From Pseudomonas karstica (GTDB lineage Bacteria; Pseudomonadota; Gammaproteobacteria; Pseudomonadales; Pseudomonadaceae): DNA of 64,000 nucleotides. Below, piece by piece: positions 38,223-47,806 of this stretch (the first letter of the stretch is position 1; each line of letters starts with the position of its first letter). The notes under the pieces were generated by a model. That model saw only the letters and a program-made list of their open reading frames with translations, made no database searches and was not told the origin of the DNA. The translations under genes and the position numbers were made by a program. Location of the stretch: positions 124,001 through 188,000 of the forward strand of contig NZ_WLYI01000004.1 in assembly GCF_009707515.1 (NCBI RefSeq). The letters run 5' to 3'.

Positions 38223-38843
38223 TTAGACGGCAATCTGGTGGTCTGTCAGGCCAGGACTACTGACCCGGTAAATGCCGATTTCGCCCAACAGATTGGGCCA
38301 TAGCTTACTCGCCCAGCCGTGCCGGTGCTGTTGATCGACGGCAAGGCGGTTGATCACTTTGGCTTCACGTTCACTGCACAGCGCCTCGAAGTCTTCGAAG
38401 GTGCAGAAGTGGATGTTCGGCGTGTTGTACCAGGTGTACGGCAGGAAGTCCGAAACCGGCATCCGGCCCTTGGTCGCCAGGTACCAGCGGCAGCGCCAGT
38501 GACCGAAGTTGGGGAAGGTGATGATGCACTGGCGGCCCACCCGCAACATTTCGTCAAGGATTCGGTCCGGGTAGTGCACGGCTTGCAGGGCCTGGGTCAT
38601 CACGACAATGTCGAAGCTGTTGCTGGCAAAGTTGCCCAGGCCCTTGTCCAGGTCCTGCTCGATCACGTTGATGCCCTTGGCCACGCACTGGGCGATGTTC
38701 TCCGGGTCGTTTTCCAGGCCGTAACCGGTGACTTGCTTGTTGTCTCGCAGCCAGCTCAGCAGTTCGCCATCGCCGCAACCCAGGTCGAGCACGCGGCTGC
38801 CGGCGGGGATCCAGTCTTGGATGATGTCCAGGTCGGCTCTCAT
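38223..38843 (-). CDS. metW: methionine biosynthesis protein MetW
   Basis: SAM-dependent methyltransferase-like protein of 206 aa. SAM-binding motif VLDLGCGDGELL near residue 20; the rest (GLENDPENI, NSFDIVVMTQALQAVHYPD, FPNFGHWRCRWYL) is typical of MetW. It is encoded 7 bp behind metX; in several species MetX needs MetW for full activity. The minus-strand order metX-metW fits coupled synthesis. Confidence 0.94.
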   Translation of the reverse strand: MRADLDIIQDWIPAGSRVLDLGCGDGELLSWLRDNKQVTGYGLENDPENIAQCVAKGINVIEQDLDKGLGNFASNSFDIVVMTQALQAVHYPDRILDEMLRVGRQCIITFPNFGHWRCRWYLATKGRMPVSDFLPYTWYNTPNIHFCTFEDFEALCSEREAKVINRLAVDQQHRHGWASKLWPNLLGEIGIYRVSSPGLTDHQIAV

Positions 38844-38850
38844 GGCGTTC

Positions 38851-39990
38851 TCACAGTTCTATGCGGTTCATGTAGTTGGTGAACGCTTGCAGGTAGCGCG
38901 GGATCGGGATCAGGAAGGCGTCGTGACCCTGCGGTGCATCGATCTCCAGGTAGCAGACGTCTTTCTTCGCGGCCATCAGTGCATCCACCAGCTCTCGCGA
39001 ACGCGCCGGGGAGAAGCGCCAGTCGGTGGTGAATGACATCACGCAGAACTTGGCCGTGGCATTGGCGAAGGTTTTTGCCAGGTCATCGTCGAAGTTTGCC
39101 GCCGGGTCGAAGTAGTCCAGGGCCTTGGTCATCAACAGGTAGGTATTGGCGTCGAAACGCCCGGAAAACTCTTCACCCTGATAACGCAGGTAACTCTCGA
39201 CCTGGAACTCGACGCTGTGGAAATCGTAGTTGAGCTTCTCGCTCTTCAGGCCACGGCCGAATTTCTCGCCCATGGAATCGTCCGAGAGGTAGGTGATGTG
39301 CCCGACCATCCGCGCCAGCATCAGCCCACGCTTGGGGATCACGCCGTGCTCCTGGAACGAACCACCATGGAACTCCGGGTCGGTCAGAATTGCCTGGCGC
39401 GCAACTTCGTTGAAGGCGATGTTCTGCGCTGACAATTTGGGGGCCGAGGCAATCGCCAGGCAATGACGCACGCGATCCGGGTAGGTGATGGTCCACTGCA
39501 AAGCCTGCATGCCGCCGAGACTGCCGCCGATCACCGCTGCCCATTGGCTGATGCCCAGCACATCAGCGAGGCGCGCCTGGCTGTGGACCCAGTCTTCCAC
39601 GGTCAACACCGGGAAGTCGGCACCGAATGGCTGGCCGGTTTCCGGATTGATGCTGCTCGGCCCGGTGGAGCCGTTGCAGCCGCCGAGGTTGTTCAGGCTG
39701 ACCACGAAAAACTTGCTGGTGTCGATGGGCTTGCCGGGGCCGATGCAACTGTCCCACCAGCCGGGCTTGCGCTCATCAACGCTGTGGAAACCCGCCGCGT
39801 GATGGTGGCCGGACAGGGCGTGGCAGATCAGCACGGCATTACTGCCCGTGGCGTTCAGTTGGCCATAAGTTTCGTAGATCAGGTCGTAGGCTGGCAGCGA
39901 ACGGCCGCAGGCCAGGGCTTGGGGCTCGTTGAAGTGCGCCACTTGGGGCACGACCAATCCAACAGAATCGGGGGGAAAGGCAGTTGGCAT
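38851..39990 (-). CDS. metX: homoserine O-succinyltransferase (MetX family)
   Basis: Alpha/beta-hydrolase acyltransferase of 379 aa starting the transsulfuration branch of methionine synthesis. The nucleophile is in [13 protein letters not shown] (about residue 152) and the C-terminal catalytic His in APQGHDAFL. MetX-fold enzymes of Pseudomonas use succinyl-CoA even though the fold resembles acetyltransferases; that is family knowledge and cannot be settled from motifs alone. A nested stem-loop lies in its leader at 40027-40058. Confidence 0.92.
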   Translation of the reverse strand: MPTAFPPDSVGLVVPQVAHFNEPQALACGRSLPAYDLIYETYGQLNATGSNAVLICHALSGHHHAAGFHSVDERKPGWWDSCIGPGKPIDTSKFFVVSLNNLGGCNGSTGPSSINPETGQPFGADFPVLTVEDWVHSQARLADVLGISQWAAVIGGSLGGMQALQWTITYPDRVRHCLAIASAPKLSAQNIAFNEVARQAILTDPEFHGGSFQEHGVIPKRGLMLARMVGHITYLSDDSMGEKFGRGLKSEKLNYDFHSVEFQVESYLRYQGEEFSGRFDANTYLLMTKALDYFDPAANFDDDLAKTFANATAKFCVMSFTTDWRFSPARSRELVDALMAAKKDVCYLEIDAPQGHDAFLIPIPRYLQAFTNYMNRIEL

Positions 39991-40069
39991 CGACCCTGCT
40001 CTCGTTTAAATGAGGCGTAAGTCTAAAGACCGCTGCACCTAGCGGCAAGCAAAGGTCTGTACGGATGGA

Positions 40070-40204
40070 GATCGTTCCCACGCTCTGCGTGGGAACGCCT
40101 CCTCGGACGCTCCGCGTCCACGGCTCACCGCCAGACTTGATACCTGCGCAAGTGTGACGCGAAGCGTCACGGGCGGCATTCCCACGCGGAGCGTGGGAAT
40201 GCTC
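40070..40204. repeat. 135-bp compound palindrome, GTTCCCACGC family
   Basis: Outer arms GATCGTTCCCACGC / GCGTGGGAATGCTC enclose an inner palindrome (GGACGCTCCGCGTCC) and a second one (GTGACGCGAAGCGTCAC). It has the layout of a small non-autonomous element. It fills the gap between metX and the yggT stop, ending one base before it. Confidence 0.85.
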
Positions 40205-40205
40205 A

Positions 40206-40796
40206 TCAGATCAGCAGCCGCAGGATGTCCGGCATCATCGTCATTGCCGCCAGGTTGTTGATCACCAACATATCCAGGAGCTTGAGCACCATGAACGCCA
40301 GGATCGGCGAGATGTCCAGGCCGCCCAGGTTTGGCAGGATTTTGCGAAACGGTGCCAGGGCAGGCTCGCAGATCTGGTTGACCAGTTCGGCGCCCGGGTT
40401 ATGACTGCCTGGGGCAACCCAGGACAGGATCACGCTGATGATCAGGGCAAAAAAGAAGATCTTCAGGAACAGCGCGGTCACGCCGATGATGGCCCAGATC
40501 AGCAATTGCAGGAAGTTGCCGGTGGTGCCGTAGGTCAGCAGCAGGGTCAGGGCCATCAACGCCAATTGCACCAGGATCGCCAGGACCAGCGATGACATGT
40601 CCAGGCCGAACACGCTCGGGATCACTCGGCGCAATGGCTTGAGCAGCGGCTGAGTGGCCTTCACGGCGAACTGGCAGAGTGGGTTGTAGAAGTTTGCACG
40701 CACCAGTTGCAGGATAAAACGCAACAGCACGATCAGCAGGTACAGACTGCCGAGGGTTTGCAGCACGTAAACGGCTGCGGTGTTCAAACCAATCAT
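40206..40796 (-). CDS. YggT family membrane protein
   Basis: Inner-membrane protein of 196 aa made of two YggT repeats: LQTLGSLYLLIVLLRFILQLVRANFYNPL at the N-terminus and FALIISVILSWVAPGSHNPGAELVNQICEP in the second half, with the RF/PxxxL elements typical of the family. It lies directly behind proC (9 bp gap), an arrangement common in gamma-proteobacteria. Suggested roles concern osmotic or membrane homeostasis; none is shown here. Confidence 0.9.
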   Translation of the reverse strand: MIGLNTAAVYVLQTLGSLYLLIVLLRFILQLVRANFYNPLCQFAVKATQPLLKPLRRVIPSVFGLDMSSLVLAILVQLALMALTLLLTYGTTGNFLQLLIWAIIGVTALFLKIFFFALIISVILSWVAPGSHNPGAELVNQICEPALAPFRKILPNLGGLDISPILAFMVLKLLDMLVINNLAAMTMMPDILRLLI

Positions 40797-40805
40797 GTTG
40801 GCTCC

Positions 40806-41624
40806 TTATTGACCTAGTTGTTCGGCCATCTCGGCCGAGCGGTGCGCGGCGGCGCCCAATGCTTTTTCCACCAGGGCTTCAAAACCCCCGGCCTGGAACG
40901 ATTCAATAGCGGCTTGTGTGGTGCCGCCCGGCGAGGTCACGCGACGGCGCAACTCGGCGGCGTCGACATCACTGCCCGCCGCCATGTGTGCAGCGCCCAA
41001 GGCGGTCTGCAGGGTCAGTTGCTCGGCGGTTTCCCGTGGCAGGCCCAGTTTCACGCCAGCGGCAGTCATGGCTTCGATCAGCAGGAAGAAGTACGCCGGG
41101 CCGCTGCCGGAGACGGCAGTGACGGCGTCCAGTTGCTGCTCTTGTTCCAGCCAGAGGGCGATACCCACGGCAGACAACAGTTCCTGCGCCTGGTCCCGCT
41201 GTTGGGCGGTGACTTCGGTGGTGGCGTACAAACCGCTGACGCCCTGACGTAGCAGCGCCGGGGTGTTGGGCATGCAGCGCACAATCGGTTGGGCGCCGAG
41301 CCAGTTGTTCATGCTGGCGCAGGTGATGCCGGCAGCGATGGATACCACCAGTTGATGCGGCGCAAGGCTTGGGCGCAGGGTTTCGCACACGGCTTTCATG
41401 GCCTGTGGCTTGACCGCCAGCACGATCACGTCAACGCCTTGGATGGCTTGCGCGTTGTCGGCGAAGACTTTTATGCCGTGTTCGCGGCTGACGCGAGCGC
41501 GGGTTTCTTCACCCGGATCGCTGGCGCGGATCTGGTCCGCTTCCAGGCCCTTGGCCCGCAGGCCTCCGATCAGGCTGGCCGCCATGTTTCCGGCGCCGAT
41601 AAAGGCAATACGCGTGTTACTCAT
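40806..41624 (-). CDS. proC: pyrroline-5-carboxylate reductase
   Basis: Last step of proline synthesis, NAD(P)H-dependent, 272 aa. Nucleotide motif IAFIGAGNMAASLIGGL at the N-terminus, VLAVKPQ, CMPNTPALLRQG, and the ProC signature SGSGPAYFFLLIEAM ... SPGGTTQAAIESFQ. Located in the usual yggS-proC-yggT order. Confidence 0.97.
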   Translation of the reverse strand: MSNTRIAFIGAGNMAASLIGGLRAKGLEADQIRASDPGEETRARVSREHGIKVFADNAQAIQGVDVIVLAVKPQAMKAVCETLRPSLAPHQLVVSIAAGITCASMNNWLGAQPIVRCMPNTPALLRQGVSGLYATTEVTAQQRDQAQELLSAVGIALWLEQEQQLDAVTAVSGSGPAYFFLLIEAMTAAGVKLGLPRETAEQLTLQTALGAAHMAAGSDVDAAELRRRVTSPGGTTQAAIESFQAGGFEALVEKALGAAAHRSAEMAEQLGQ

Positions 41625-41657
41625 GACAGATCCTTATTCAGATGGGAGTCAGCCATT

Positions 41658-42344
41658 TCACGGCTGACCGTAGTCGCGGGCGCCAAACAGGGCGGTACCG
41701 ATCCGCACCCAAGTGGCCCCTTGGGCGATGGCCGACTCAAGGTCGTGGCTCATGCCCATGGAAAGTGTGTCGAGCGAAAGGTTCAGGCTCGTTTGCAGGT
41801 CACGCACAGTGGCAAATGCCTCGTCCTGGGCCGCCCGATCTTCAGTCGGCTCGGGAATCGCCATCAAGCCACGCAGCCTCAAGCGCGGCAAAGCGCAGAT
41901 CGCTTTGGCCAGTGCTGGCAAATCGGCGGGTGTACAGCCGGATTTGCTGGCTTCGCCGCTGACGTTGACCTGAATACAGATGTTCAGCGTCGGCAGGTCG
42001 GCCGGGCGTTGTTCTGACAGGCGTTGTGCGATTTTCAGGCGGTCCACGGAATGCACCCAAGCGAAGTTCTCGGCAATAGCGCGAGTCTTGTTCGATTGAA
42101 TGGGGCCGATGAAGTGCCAACTCAAGGGCAGGTCGGTTAATTCCAGCTGTTTGCCCAAGGCTTCCTGCAGGTAGTTTTCGCCAAAGTCACGCATCCCGGC
42201 GGCATAGGCTTCGCGCACGGCGTGTGCGGGTTTGGTCTTGCTGACGGCGAGCAAGTGGATGCTGTTTGCGTCGCGCTGAACGGCTTGGGCCGCCGCACGG
42301 ATCCGGTCACTAACCAGGCTGATATTGTCTGCTATGGTCGACAT
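41658..42344 (-). CDS. yggS: YggS family PLP-binding protein
   Basis: Pyridoxal-phosphate homeostasis protein of 228 aa with an alanine-racemase-like barrel. The PLP lysine is in IHLLAVSKTKPA (about residue 36), with DFGENYLQEAL, WHFIGPIQSNK and LSMGMSHDLESAI as further signatures. First gene of the yggS-proC-yggT unit and divergent from pilT with 57 bp between them. Confidence 0.95.
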   Translation of the reverse strand: MSTIADNISLVSDRIRAAAQAVQRDANSIHLLAVSKTKPAHAVREAYAAGMRDFGENYLQEALGKQLELTDLPLSWHFIGPIQSNKTRAIAENFAWVHSVDRLKIAQRLSEQRPADLPTLNICIQVNVSGEASKSGCTPADLPALAKAICALPRLRLRGLMAIPEPTEDRAAQDEAFATVRDLQTSLNLSLDTLSMGMSHDLESAIAQGATWVRIGTALFGARDYGQP

Positions 42345-42401
42345 TCAAGGTGCGCCCGCGGATATGGAGTCCGCGGCATTCTACTGGAAATGGAAAGCCC
42401 T

Positions 42402-43439
42402 ATGGATATCACTGAACTGCTGGCCGCAAGCGTCAGCCTGGGGGCGTCTGACCTGCATCTTTCTGCAGGCTTGGCGCCGATGGTGCGCGTTGATGGTGAG
42501 GTTCACCCCCTCGATCAGCCGACGCTGGCTCCCACGCAAGTTGCAATGTTGTTGGGGCCGCTGCTCACGGAACAGCAGCAAAAGGATTTCGAAACATCTC
42601 TTGAAACGGATTTCGCCTTCGAACTGCCTGGCGTGGCGCGATTCCGAGTGAATGTGTTTCAACAGCACCGAGGGATGGCGGCAGTGTTCCGGACGATCCC
42701 ATCAGAGGTCCGGAACCTGGAAAGCCTGGGGTTGGGAGCGATATTTCGCCAGATTGCGGACTTGCCACGAGGGTTGGTGTTGGTCACGGGCCCCACCGGG
42801 TCCGGCAAGTCCACCACCTTGGCGGCGATGATCGATTACCTGAATGGCCATCGCCGGCAGCACATCCTGACCCTTGAAGACCCGATCGAGTTTGTTCATC
42901 AGCCCAAAAGTGCCTTGATCAACCAGAGGCAGGTGCACCGCGACACTCATAGTTTTTCGGCGGCCTTGCGTTCAGCGATGCGGGAAGACCCGGACGTGAT
43001 CCTTGTAGGCGAGATGCGCGACCTGGAAACCATTCGCCTGGCACTGACGGCTGCGGAAACCGGGCACTTGGTGTTCGGCACCTTGCACACTACGTCGGCG
43101 GCGAAAACCGTGGATCGGGTGGTGGATGTATTCCCTGCAGGGGAAAAGGCCATGGTCCGCTCGATGCTTTCAGAGTCGTTGCAGGCGGTGGTGTCCCAAG
43201 TGCTGGTGAGGAAAGTGGGCGGCGGACGGGTGGCGGCCCATGAAATCATGCTTGGCACATCGGCAATCCGTAACCTGATCCGCGAAGACAAGGTGGCGCA
43301 GATGTACTCGGCGATTCAGACGGGTGGGGCGTTGGGAATGAAGACGTTGGACATGAGCTTGAAAACGCTGGTCAGCCAGGGGCTGGTCAGTCGGGAGGAT
43401 GCCCGGGAGAAGGCCAGGATGCCTGGAGAGATACTGTAG
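42402..43439 (+). CDS. pilT: type IV pilus retraction ATPase PilT
   Basis: Hexameric motor ATPase of 345 aa that depolymerises type IV pili for twitching. Start MDITELLAASVSLGASDLHLSAGL fits the family; an ATG 12 bases upstream is less likely. Walker A GPTGSGKST, Asp box and Walker B DVILVGEMRD, His box HLVFGTLHTTSA, and the retraction motif AIRNLIRE. All catalytic features are intact. In P. aeruginosa pilU follows; here a REP hairpin overlaps the stop and no pilU is present. Confidence 0.96.
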   Translation: MDITELLAASVSLGASDLHLSAGLAPMVRVDGEVHPLDQPTLAPTQVAMLLGPLLTEQQQKDFETSLETDFAFELPGVARFRVNVFQQHRGMAAVFRTIPSEVRNLESLGLGAIFRQIADLPRGLVLVTGPTGSGKSTTLAAMIDYLNGHRRQHILTLEDPIEFVHQPKSALINQRQVHRDTHSFSAALRSAMREDPDVILVGEMRDLETIRLALTAAETGHLVFGTLHTTSAAKTVDRVVDVFPAGEKAMVRSMLSESLQAVVSQVLVRKVGGGRVAAHEIMLGTSAIRNLIREDKVAQMYSAIQTGGALGMKTLDMSLKTLVSQGLVSREDAREKARMPGEIL

Positions 43440-43466
43440 GAGCGAGGCGTCCCCCTCGCTCCTACA
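43435..43466. repeat. REP hairpin overlapping the pilT stop codon
   Basis: TGTAGGAGCGAGG and its inverse with a 6-base loop. The TAG in TGTAGG is the pilT stop. It is a single REP of the same arm family as the REPINs, and lies where pilU would be expected. Confidence 0.8.
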
Positions 43467-43475
43467 ACAAGCAGA

Positions 43476-44111
43476 TCAGCGCTGGGCAACCCGCAGACTG
43501 TTCTGTTCTTTAGGCAGAACACGTTTGGCGATTACGTAGTTCTTGCTCCAGAATGGCTTTTTCAGCGTGTCGATACTTACCGACTTGCCACGACGCGGTG
43601 CGTGAATAAAACGATCGTTGCCCAGGTAGATCGCCACGTGGTTGACCTTGCGGCTCTTGAGCTTGAAGAACAACAAGTCGCCTGGTTTCAGATCCTTGCG
43701 GTCAACCTTCTGCCCATGGCCGTTGGCCATGGCATTGGATGTGCGCGGCAAGTTCACCGAGGCAACATCGTTAAATGCATATTTTACCAAGCCGCTGCAG
43801 TCGAACCCTTTACTTGGGCTGCTGCCGCCCCAACGATAAGGAGTACCGAGCACGTTGACGGCACGGCTCAGGACGTTGCTGCTTTGCTTGGTATTGACCG
43901 CCATCAGGCCAGGAGTTGCTTTACCGCGTACCTTGCTCAGTTGGGTCGGGCGCTTGACGGTGAGTTTTGCGGATTTGGTGGAACTGGTAATGATATGAGC
44001 TTTAGGGGTGAAACCATTAACGTTCGGAAGTCGTTGCTCACGGTTGGTGGCGTGGGCGGCCAGTGGCATTAATAGGCAGATGGTTAGCCATGTCTTGAAA
44101 AATGGTCGCAT
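43476..44111 (-). CDS. NlpC/P60 family cell-wall endopeptidase
   Basis: Exported cysteine peptidase of 211 aa. The signal peptide is LTICLLMPLAAHA (start 44111; the frame open upstream is leader). The NlpC/P60 domain occupies the C-terminal 120 residues: catalytic Cys in GFDCSGLVKYAF, His in VNHVAIYLG, and third residue in RFIHAPRRG. It probably cuts peptide stems in peptidoglycan. There is no lipobox cysteine, so it is periplasmic rather than a lipoprotein. 250 bp of unremarkable sequence separate it from the divergent TM2 gene. Confidence 0.9.
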   Translation of the reverse strand: MRPFFKTWLTICLLMPLAAHATNREQRLPNVNGFTPKAHIITSSTKSAKLTVKRPTQLSKVRGKATPGLMAVNTKQSSNVLSRAVNVLGTPYRWGGSSPSKGFDCSGLVKYAFNDVASVNLPRTSNAMANGHGQKVDRKDLKPGDLLFFKLKSRKVNHVAIYLGNDRFIHAPRRGKSVSIDTLKKPFWSKNYVIAKRVLPKEQNSLRVAQR

Positions 44112-44361
44112 TAGGCGTGGCTCTTGTTGGTTTGCGCGCAACTTTATAACAGCTTTTTGTGTCTTTCTCGGGCCGTTTGTCGACTGAACCCTGGGGTCAA
44201 ATTCAGGAAAAGCGCGACGAATTACTGCTATTTTCCTACACAAGCCAGGTGGTATAAGGCTTTGAGAGGCGAGACGATATCATTTTTCGTATGTTTAGCA
44301 CCCGTAAAAAAGTCACAAAAAAACCAGAAATATTTATCTATCGAGGTAAAAGAAGTACTCC

Positions 44362-44790
44362 ATGAACACCTATCGACAGGATTTTCCGCAGCAAGATACC
44401 CACAGCAAGGTGATCGGTTACCTGCTTTGGATTTTCGGTATTACCGGTGCTCATCGATTTTATTACGGCAAACCGGTGACCGGGACGATCTGGTTTTTCA
44501 CCTTCGGATTGTTGGGAATTGGTTGGCTGATCGACCTGTTCCTGATCCCGGCCATGGATCGGGAAGCGGACCTGCGTTTTACCGCTGGGCCCATCGAGTA
44601 CAACGTGGCCTGGATACTGTTGACGTTCCTGGGGGTATTTGGTTTGCACCGGATGTATCAGGGCAAATGGTTGACCGGCATTCTTTATCTGTTGACCGGC
44701 GGTTTGTTCCTGGTTGGGGTGCTGTATGACTTCTGGACGTTGAATACCCAGATTTCAATTCGCAATGCCGAGCGGGTTGGCGGTCGATAA
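44362..44790 (+). CDS. TM2 domain membrane protein
   Basis: Protein of 142 aa with two tandem TM2 units: VIGYLLWIFGITGAHRFYYGKPVTG followed by a helix, and a second one VAWILLTFLGVFGLHRMYQGKWLTG. Each has the G-x-H-R-x-Y turn that defines the TM2 family. Function unknown. AGGTAAAAG about 15 bases before the ATG is a weak ribosome-binding site. A 108-bp repeat begins 15 bp after the stop. Confidence 0.85.
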   Translation: MNTYRQDFPQQDTHSKVIGYLLWIFGITGAHRFYYGKPVTGTIWFFTFGLLGIGWLIDLFLIPAMDREADLRFTAGPIEYNVAWILLTFLGVFGLHRMYQGKWLTGILYLLTGGLFLVGVLYDFWTLNTQISIRNAERVGGR

Positions 44791-44805
44791 GGTGCACTTG
44801 AGTCT

Positions 44806-44913
44806 GTAGCCGCTGTCGAGCCCCGAGGCTGCGATAAGGGCCGCAGGACCTTCAATAATCTCAAGGCCCAAACAGCTGCTGCGCAGCCGATCGCAGGCTG
44901 CGCCAGCGGCTAC
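44806..44913. repeat. 108-bp palindromic repeat, GTAGCCGCTG family, copy 2
   Basis: Same length and ends as the copy at 23330 and in the same orientation. The two differ at only about a dozen positions as read by eye, mostly in the middle (for example AGCGATTTC versus AATAATCTC). Located between convergent TM2 and pyrX genes. Confidence 0.9.
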
Positions 44914-44920
44914 AGGGTTA

Positions 44921-46192
44921 TCAGTGGCTGTAGGTAATCCGCCCATCCACCAGGGTGTATTGCACATTGGCCGGCAAGCTGTGGCCAATGAACGGGCAGT
45001 TTTCACCCTTGGACAGCCAATGCTCTCCGGCAATCGTGGAGCTGAGCGGATCGAACAGCACCAGGTCCGCCGCCGAACCCACTGCCAGCTTGCCCGCCGG
45101 CAGGCGCAGCGCCTCGGCCGGGCCGACGCTCAAGCGCGCCAGCAGCGTCGGCAGATCCAGCAAACCATCCTCCACCAACGTCATCGCCAATGGCAGCAAC
45201 AGCTCTACGCTGCTGATCCCAGGTTCTGTTGCGCCAAAGGGTGCCAGCTTGGCGTCCCGCTCGTGAGGTTGGTGATGGCTGGAAATAGCCGAAACCACCC
45301 CGGACTTCACCGCCGCCCGCAAACCATCGCGGTCCGCACGGGTGCGCAGCGGCGGTTGCACGTGGTACAGGCTGGAGAAGTTGATCAGTGCCTCATCCGT
45401 CAGAATCAACTGGTACAGCGCCACATCCGCGGTTACCGGCAAGCCACGGGCTTGAGCCTGGGCGATCAGCGCCACGCCCCGGGCGCTGGTCAATTGGCTG
45501 AAGTGCGCACGTACACCGCTTTGTTCCACCAGCAGTAGGTCTCGGGCCAGGGCCACGGTCTCAGCGGTTTCCGGGATGCCTGGCAGGCCGAGGAAGCTGG
45601 CAGTAGCGCCTTCGTGGGCCAGGCCGCCTTCGGCCAAGTCGCGGTCCTGGGAGTGGAAAATCACTGTCAGGTCGAAAGTCGCTGCGTATTCCAGGGCGCG
45701 GCACAGGGTGCGGGTGCTGCGAAAGCTCTCCAGGCCGTTGCCAAAAGCCACGCAGCCAGCGTCGCGCAGCGCAATGAGCTCTGCAAGCTGTTCGCCGTCC
45801 AGGCCTTTGCTCAGGGCGCCGATGGGGAACACTTTGCAATTGCCGGCTTCCCGGGCGCGGTCGAGGATCAACTCGGTCACGGCCGAGGTGTCCAGTACCG
45901 GCCTGGTCTGCGGCGGGCAGCACAGGCTGGTGACGCCTCCGGCCGCTGCGGCGCGGGTTTCGCTGGCGATAGTGCCTTTGCGGCTGTAGCCCGGTTCGCG
46001 CAGGGCGACGTTCAGGTCCACCAGCCCAGGTGCGGCTATCAGGCCTTTGGCGTCGATGGTGTCGGTGGCGCTGAAGCCACTCGGGGCAGCGCCGATGGCA
46101 ATAATCTTGCCGGCTTCCAGATGAAGGTCGGTGACTTGATCCAGGCCGCTGGCCGGATCAATGACTCGGGCGCCGAGAATGCTGAGCTTCAC
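44921..46192 (-). CDS. pyrX: non-catalytic dihydroorotase homologue
   Basis: Dihydroorotase-like protein of 423 aa (also called PyrC'). The zinc motif, normally DLHVHLREPG, reads [10 protein letters not shown], so both metal-binding histidines are replaced and the protein cannot act as a dihydroorotase. In Pseudomonas such proteins are structural partners needed for the dodecameric PyrB holoenzyme. It uses a GTG start overlapping the pyrB stop (GTGA), so synthesis is coupled. The active dihydroorotase must be encoded elsewhere. Confidence 0.93.
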   Translation of the reverse strand: MKLSILGARVIDPASGLDQVTDLHLEAGKIIAIGAAPSGFSATDTIDAKGLIAAPGLVDLNVALREPGYSRKGTIASETRAAAAGGVTSLCCPPQTRPVLDTSAVTELILDRAREAGNCKVFPIGALSKGLDGEQLAELIALRDAGCVAFGNGLESFRSTRTLCRALEYAATFDLTVIFHSQDRDLAEGGLAHEGATASFLGLPGIPETAETVALARDLLLVEQSGVRAHFSQLTSARGVALIAQAQARGLPVTADVALYQLILTDEALINFSSLYHVQPPLRTRADRDGLRAAVKSGVVSAISSHHQPHERDAKLAPFGATEPGISSVELLLPLAMTLVEDGLLDLPTLLARLSVGPAEALRLPAGKLAVGSAADLVLFDPLSSTIAGEHWLSKGENCPFIGHSLPANVQYTLVDGRITYSH

Positions 46193-47193
46193 TGGGCGTT
46201 CTCCTGCTCGAATTGACGTTGTGCGGTTTGCCCGCTCATGGCCATGGACAGCACCGCCATGCGCACGGCGATGCCGTAGGTCACCTGGTTGAGGATCACT
46301 GACTGCGGCCCGTCGGCCACTGCCGACTCAATCTCCACTCCACGGTTGATCGGGCCCGGGTGCATGACGATGGCATCGGGCTTGGCCTTGGCCAGGCGTG
46401 CGGTGGTCAAACCGAACAGGCGGTAGAACTCACCCTCGCTTGGCAGCAGGCCCCCGGCCATGCGTTCGCGTTGCAGGCGCAACATGATCACCACGTCGAC
46501 GTCCTTGAGGCCTTCGCTCATGTCGGTGTAGACCTTAACCCCGTATTGCTCGATGCCGATCGGCAGCAGGGTTTTTGGTGCAATTACCCGGATGTCCGGG
46601 CAGCCCAGGGTTTTCAAGGCCAGCATGTTCGACCGTGCCACCCGCGAGTGCAGGATGTCGCCGACAATAGCCACCGAGAGGTTTTCAAAGCTGCCCTTGT
46701 GCCGACGGATAGTCAGCATGTCGAGCATGCCCTGGGTGGGGTGGGCGTGGCGGCCGTCGCCGCCGTTGATGATCGCCACATTCGGGCACACGTGCTCGGC
46801 GATGAAGTGCGCCGCGCCGGAATCGCCGTGGCGCACCACGAACATGTCGGCGGCCATGGCTTCCAGGTTGCGCAGAGTGTCGAGCAGGGTTTCGCCCTTG
46901 CTCGCCGACGATGTGGAGACGTTCAAGGTGATTACGTCGGCCGACAGCCGCTGGGCTGCCAGTTCAAAGGTGGTGCGGGTACGGGTGGAGTTCTCGAAGA
47001 ACACGTTGCAGATGGTCTTGCCCCGCAACAGCGGGACTTTTTTCACCGCCCGGCCGCCGACTTCAAGGAATGAGTCGGCGGTTTCGAGGATTTCGGTGAG
47101 CAGTTCGCGGGGCAAACCGTCGAGGGATAGAAAGTGTTGCAACTGGCCCTGAGCATTGAGCTGCAGCGGGCGCTTGGCATCTAGAGGCGTCAT
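46189..47193 (-). CDS. pyrB: aspartate carbamoyltransferase catalytic chain
   Basis: First committed step of pyrimidine synthesis, 334 aa. Carbamoyl-phosphate motif [42 protein letters not shown], and [12 protein letters not shown]. The N-terminal extension of about 30 residues is usual for the Pseudomonas form that pairs with PyrX. Encoded between pyrR (24 bp upstream) and pyrX. Confidence 0.97.
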   Translation of the reverse strand: MTPLDAKRPLQLNAQGQLQHFLSLDGLPRELLTEILETADSFLEVGGRAVKKVPLLRGKTICNVFFENSTRTRTTFELAAQRLSADVITLNVSTSSASKGETLLDTLRNLEAMAADMFVVRHGDSGAAHFIAEHVCPNVAIINGGDGRHAHPTQGMLDMLTIRRHKGSFENLSVAIVGDILHSRVARSNMLALKTLGCPDIRVIAPKTLLPIGIEQYGVKVYTDMSEGLKDVDVVIMLRLQRERMAGGLLPSEGEFYRLFGLTTARLAKAKPDAIVMHPGPINRGVEIESAVADGPQSVILNQVTYGIAVRMAVLSMAMSGQTAQRQFEQENAQ

Positions 47194-47217
47194 CGCGGGG
47201 ACTCTTTACAAGGCGGT

Positions 47218-47724
47218 TTAAAGGGCGAGGTCTTGCAGTTCGAGTTCGAGCGGCGTGGGACCGGACAATTTTACCCGTTGGGTGGCTTCCAGCGACAGGG
47301 TGGCGCCCACCACGTCCGGGCTGATGGGCAGTTCGCCCGCGTCCAGGTCCAGCAGGCACACCAGGGTAATGCTGGCCGGGCGGCCGTAGTCGAACAGTTC
47401 GTTCATGGCAGCGCGGATCGTGCGGCCACTCATCAGCACGTCATCGATCAGTACCAGGTGCTGGCCTTCGATTTCGAAGGGCAGGGCCGAAGGGCGCACT
47501 TGTGGGTGCAGGCCGTTCTGGCTGAAATCGTCGCGGTAGAAGGACACGTCCAGGGTGCCCAGGGGCGAATCGCTGCCCAGTTCTTCCAGTAACGCCTGGG
47601 CCACCCAGATGCCGCCGGTGCGGATGCCGATAAATCGCGGCTCGCTGATGGCTCGGTGTTCCAGATGGGCCTTGAGACGTAACGCCATCTGGCTGATCAG
47701 TTCGGCGGGATTGGGCAGGCTCAT
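47218..47724 (-). CDS. pyrR: bifunctional pyr regulator / uracil phosphoribosyltransferase
   Basis: PRTase-fold protein of 168 aa. The PRPP loop is [20 protein letters not shown] (about residue 97). In Pseudomonas PyrR is reported to act on pyrimidine gene expression as well as having UPRTase activity; no attenuator with terminator/antiterminator arms was found before pyrB, so its mode here is open. Start 47724 ([10 protein letters not shown]) is chosen over a longer frame. Confidence 0.93.
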   Translation of the reverse strand: MSLPNPAELISQMALRLKAHLEHRAISEPRFIGIRTGGIWVAQALLEELGSDSPLGTLDVSFYRDDFSQNGLHPQVRPSALPFEIEGQHLVLIDDVLMSGRTIRAAMNELFDYGRPASITLVCLLDLDAGELPISPDVVGATLSLEATQRVKLSGPTPLELELQDLAL

Positions 47725-47806
47725 GGTGGCTCCTTCAGGGCCTTGCGCAGCGTGGGGCTGGCAAGGTCCGGGCTCAAATGTAAGAAGGCGCGGCAAGCCG
47801 CGTCAG

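Noticed and set aside
39991..40205. SAM riboswitch upstream of metX
   Set aside because: Most of the interval is a repeat element; the remaining stem does not show the conserved core of any SAM riboswitch I know.
47194..47217. PyrR attenuator before pyrB
   Set aside because: Only 24 bp separate pyrR and pyrB and no terminator or anti-terminator arms are visible.
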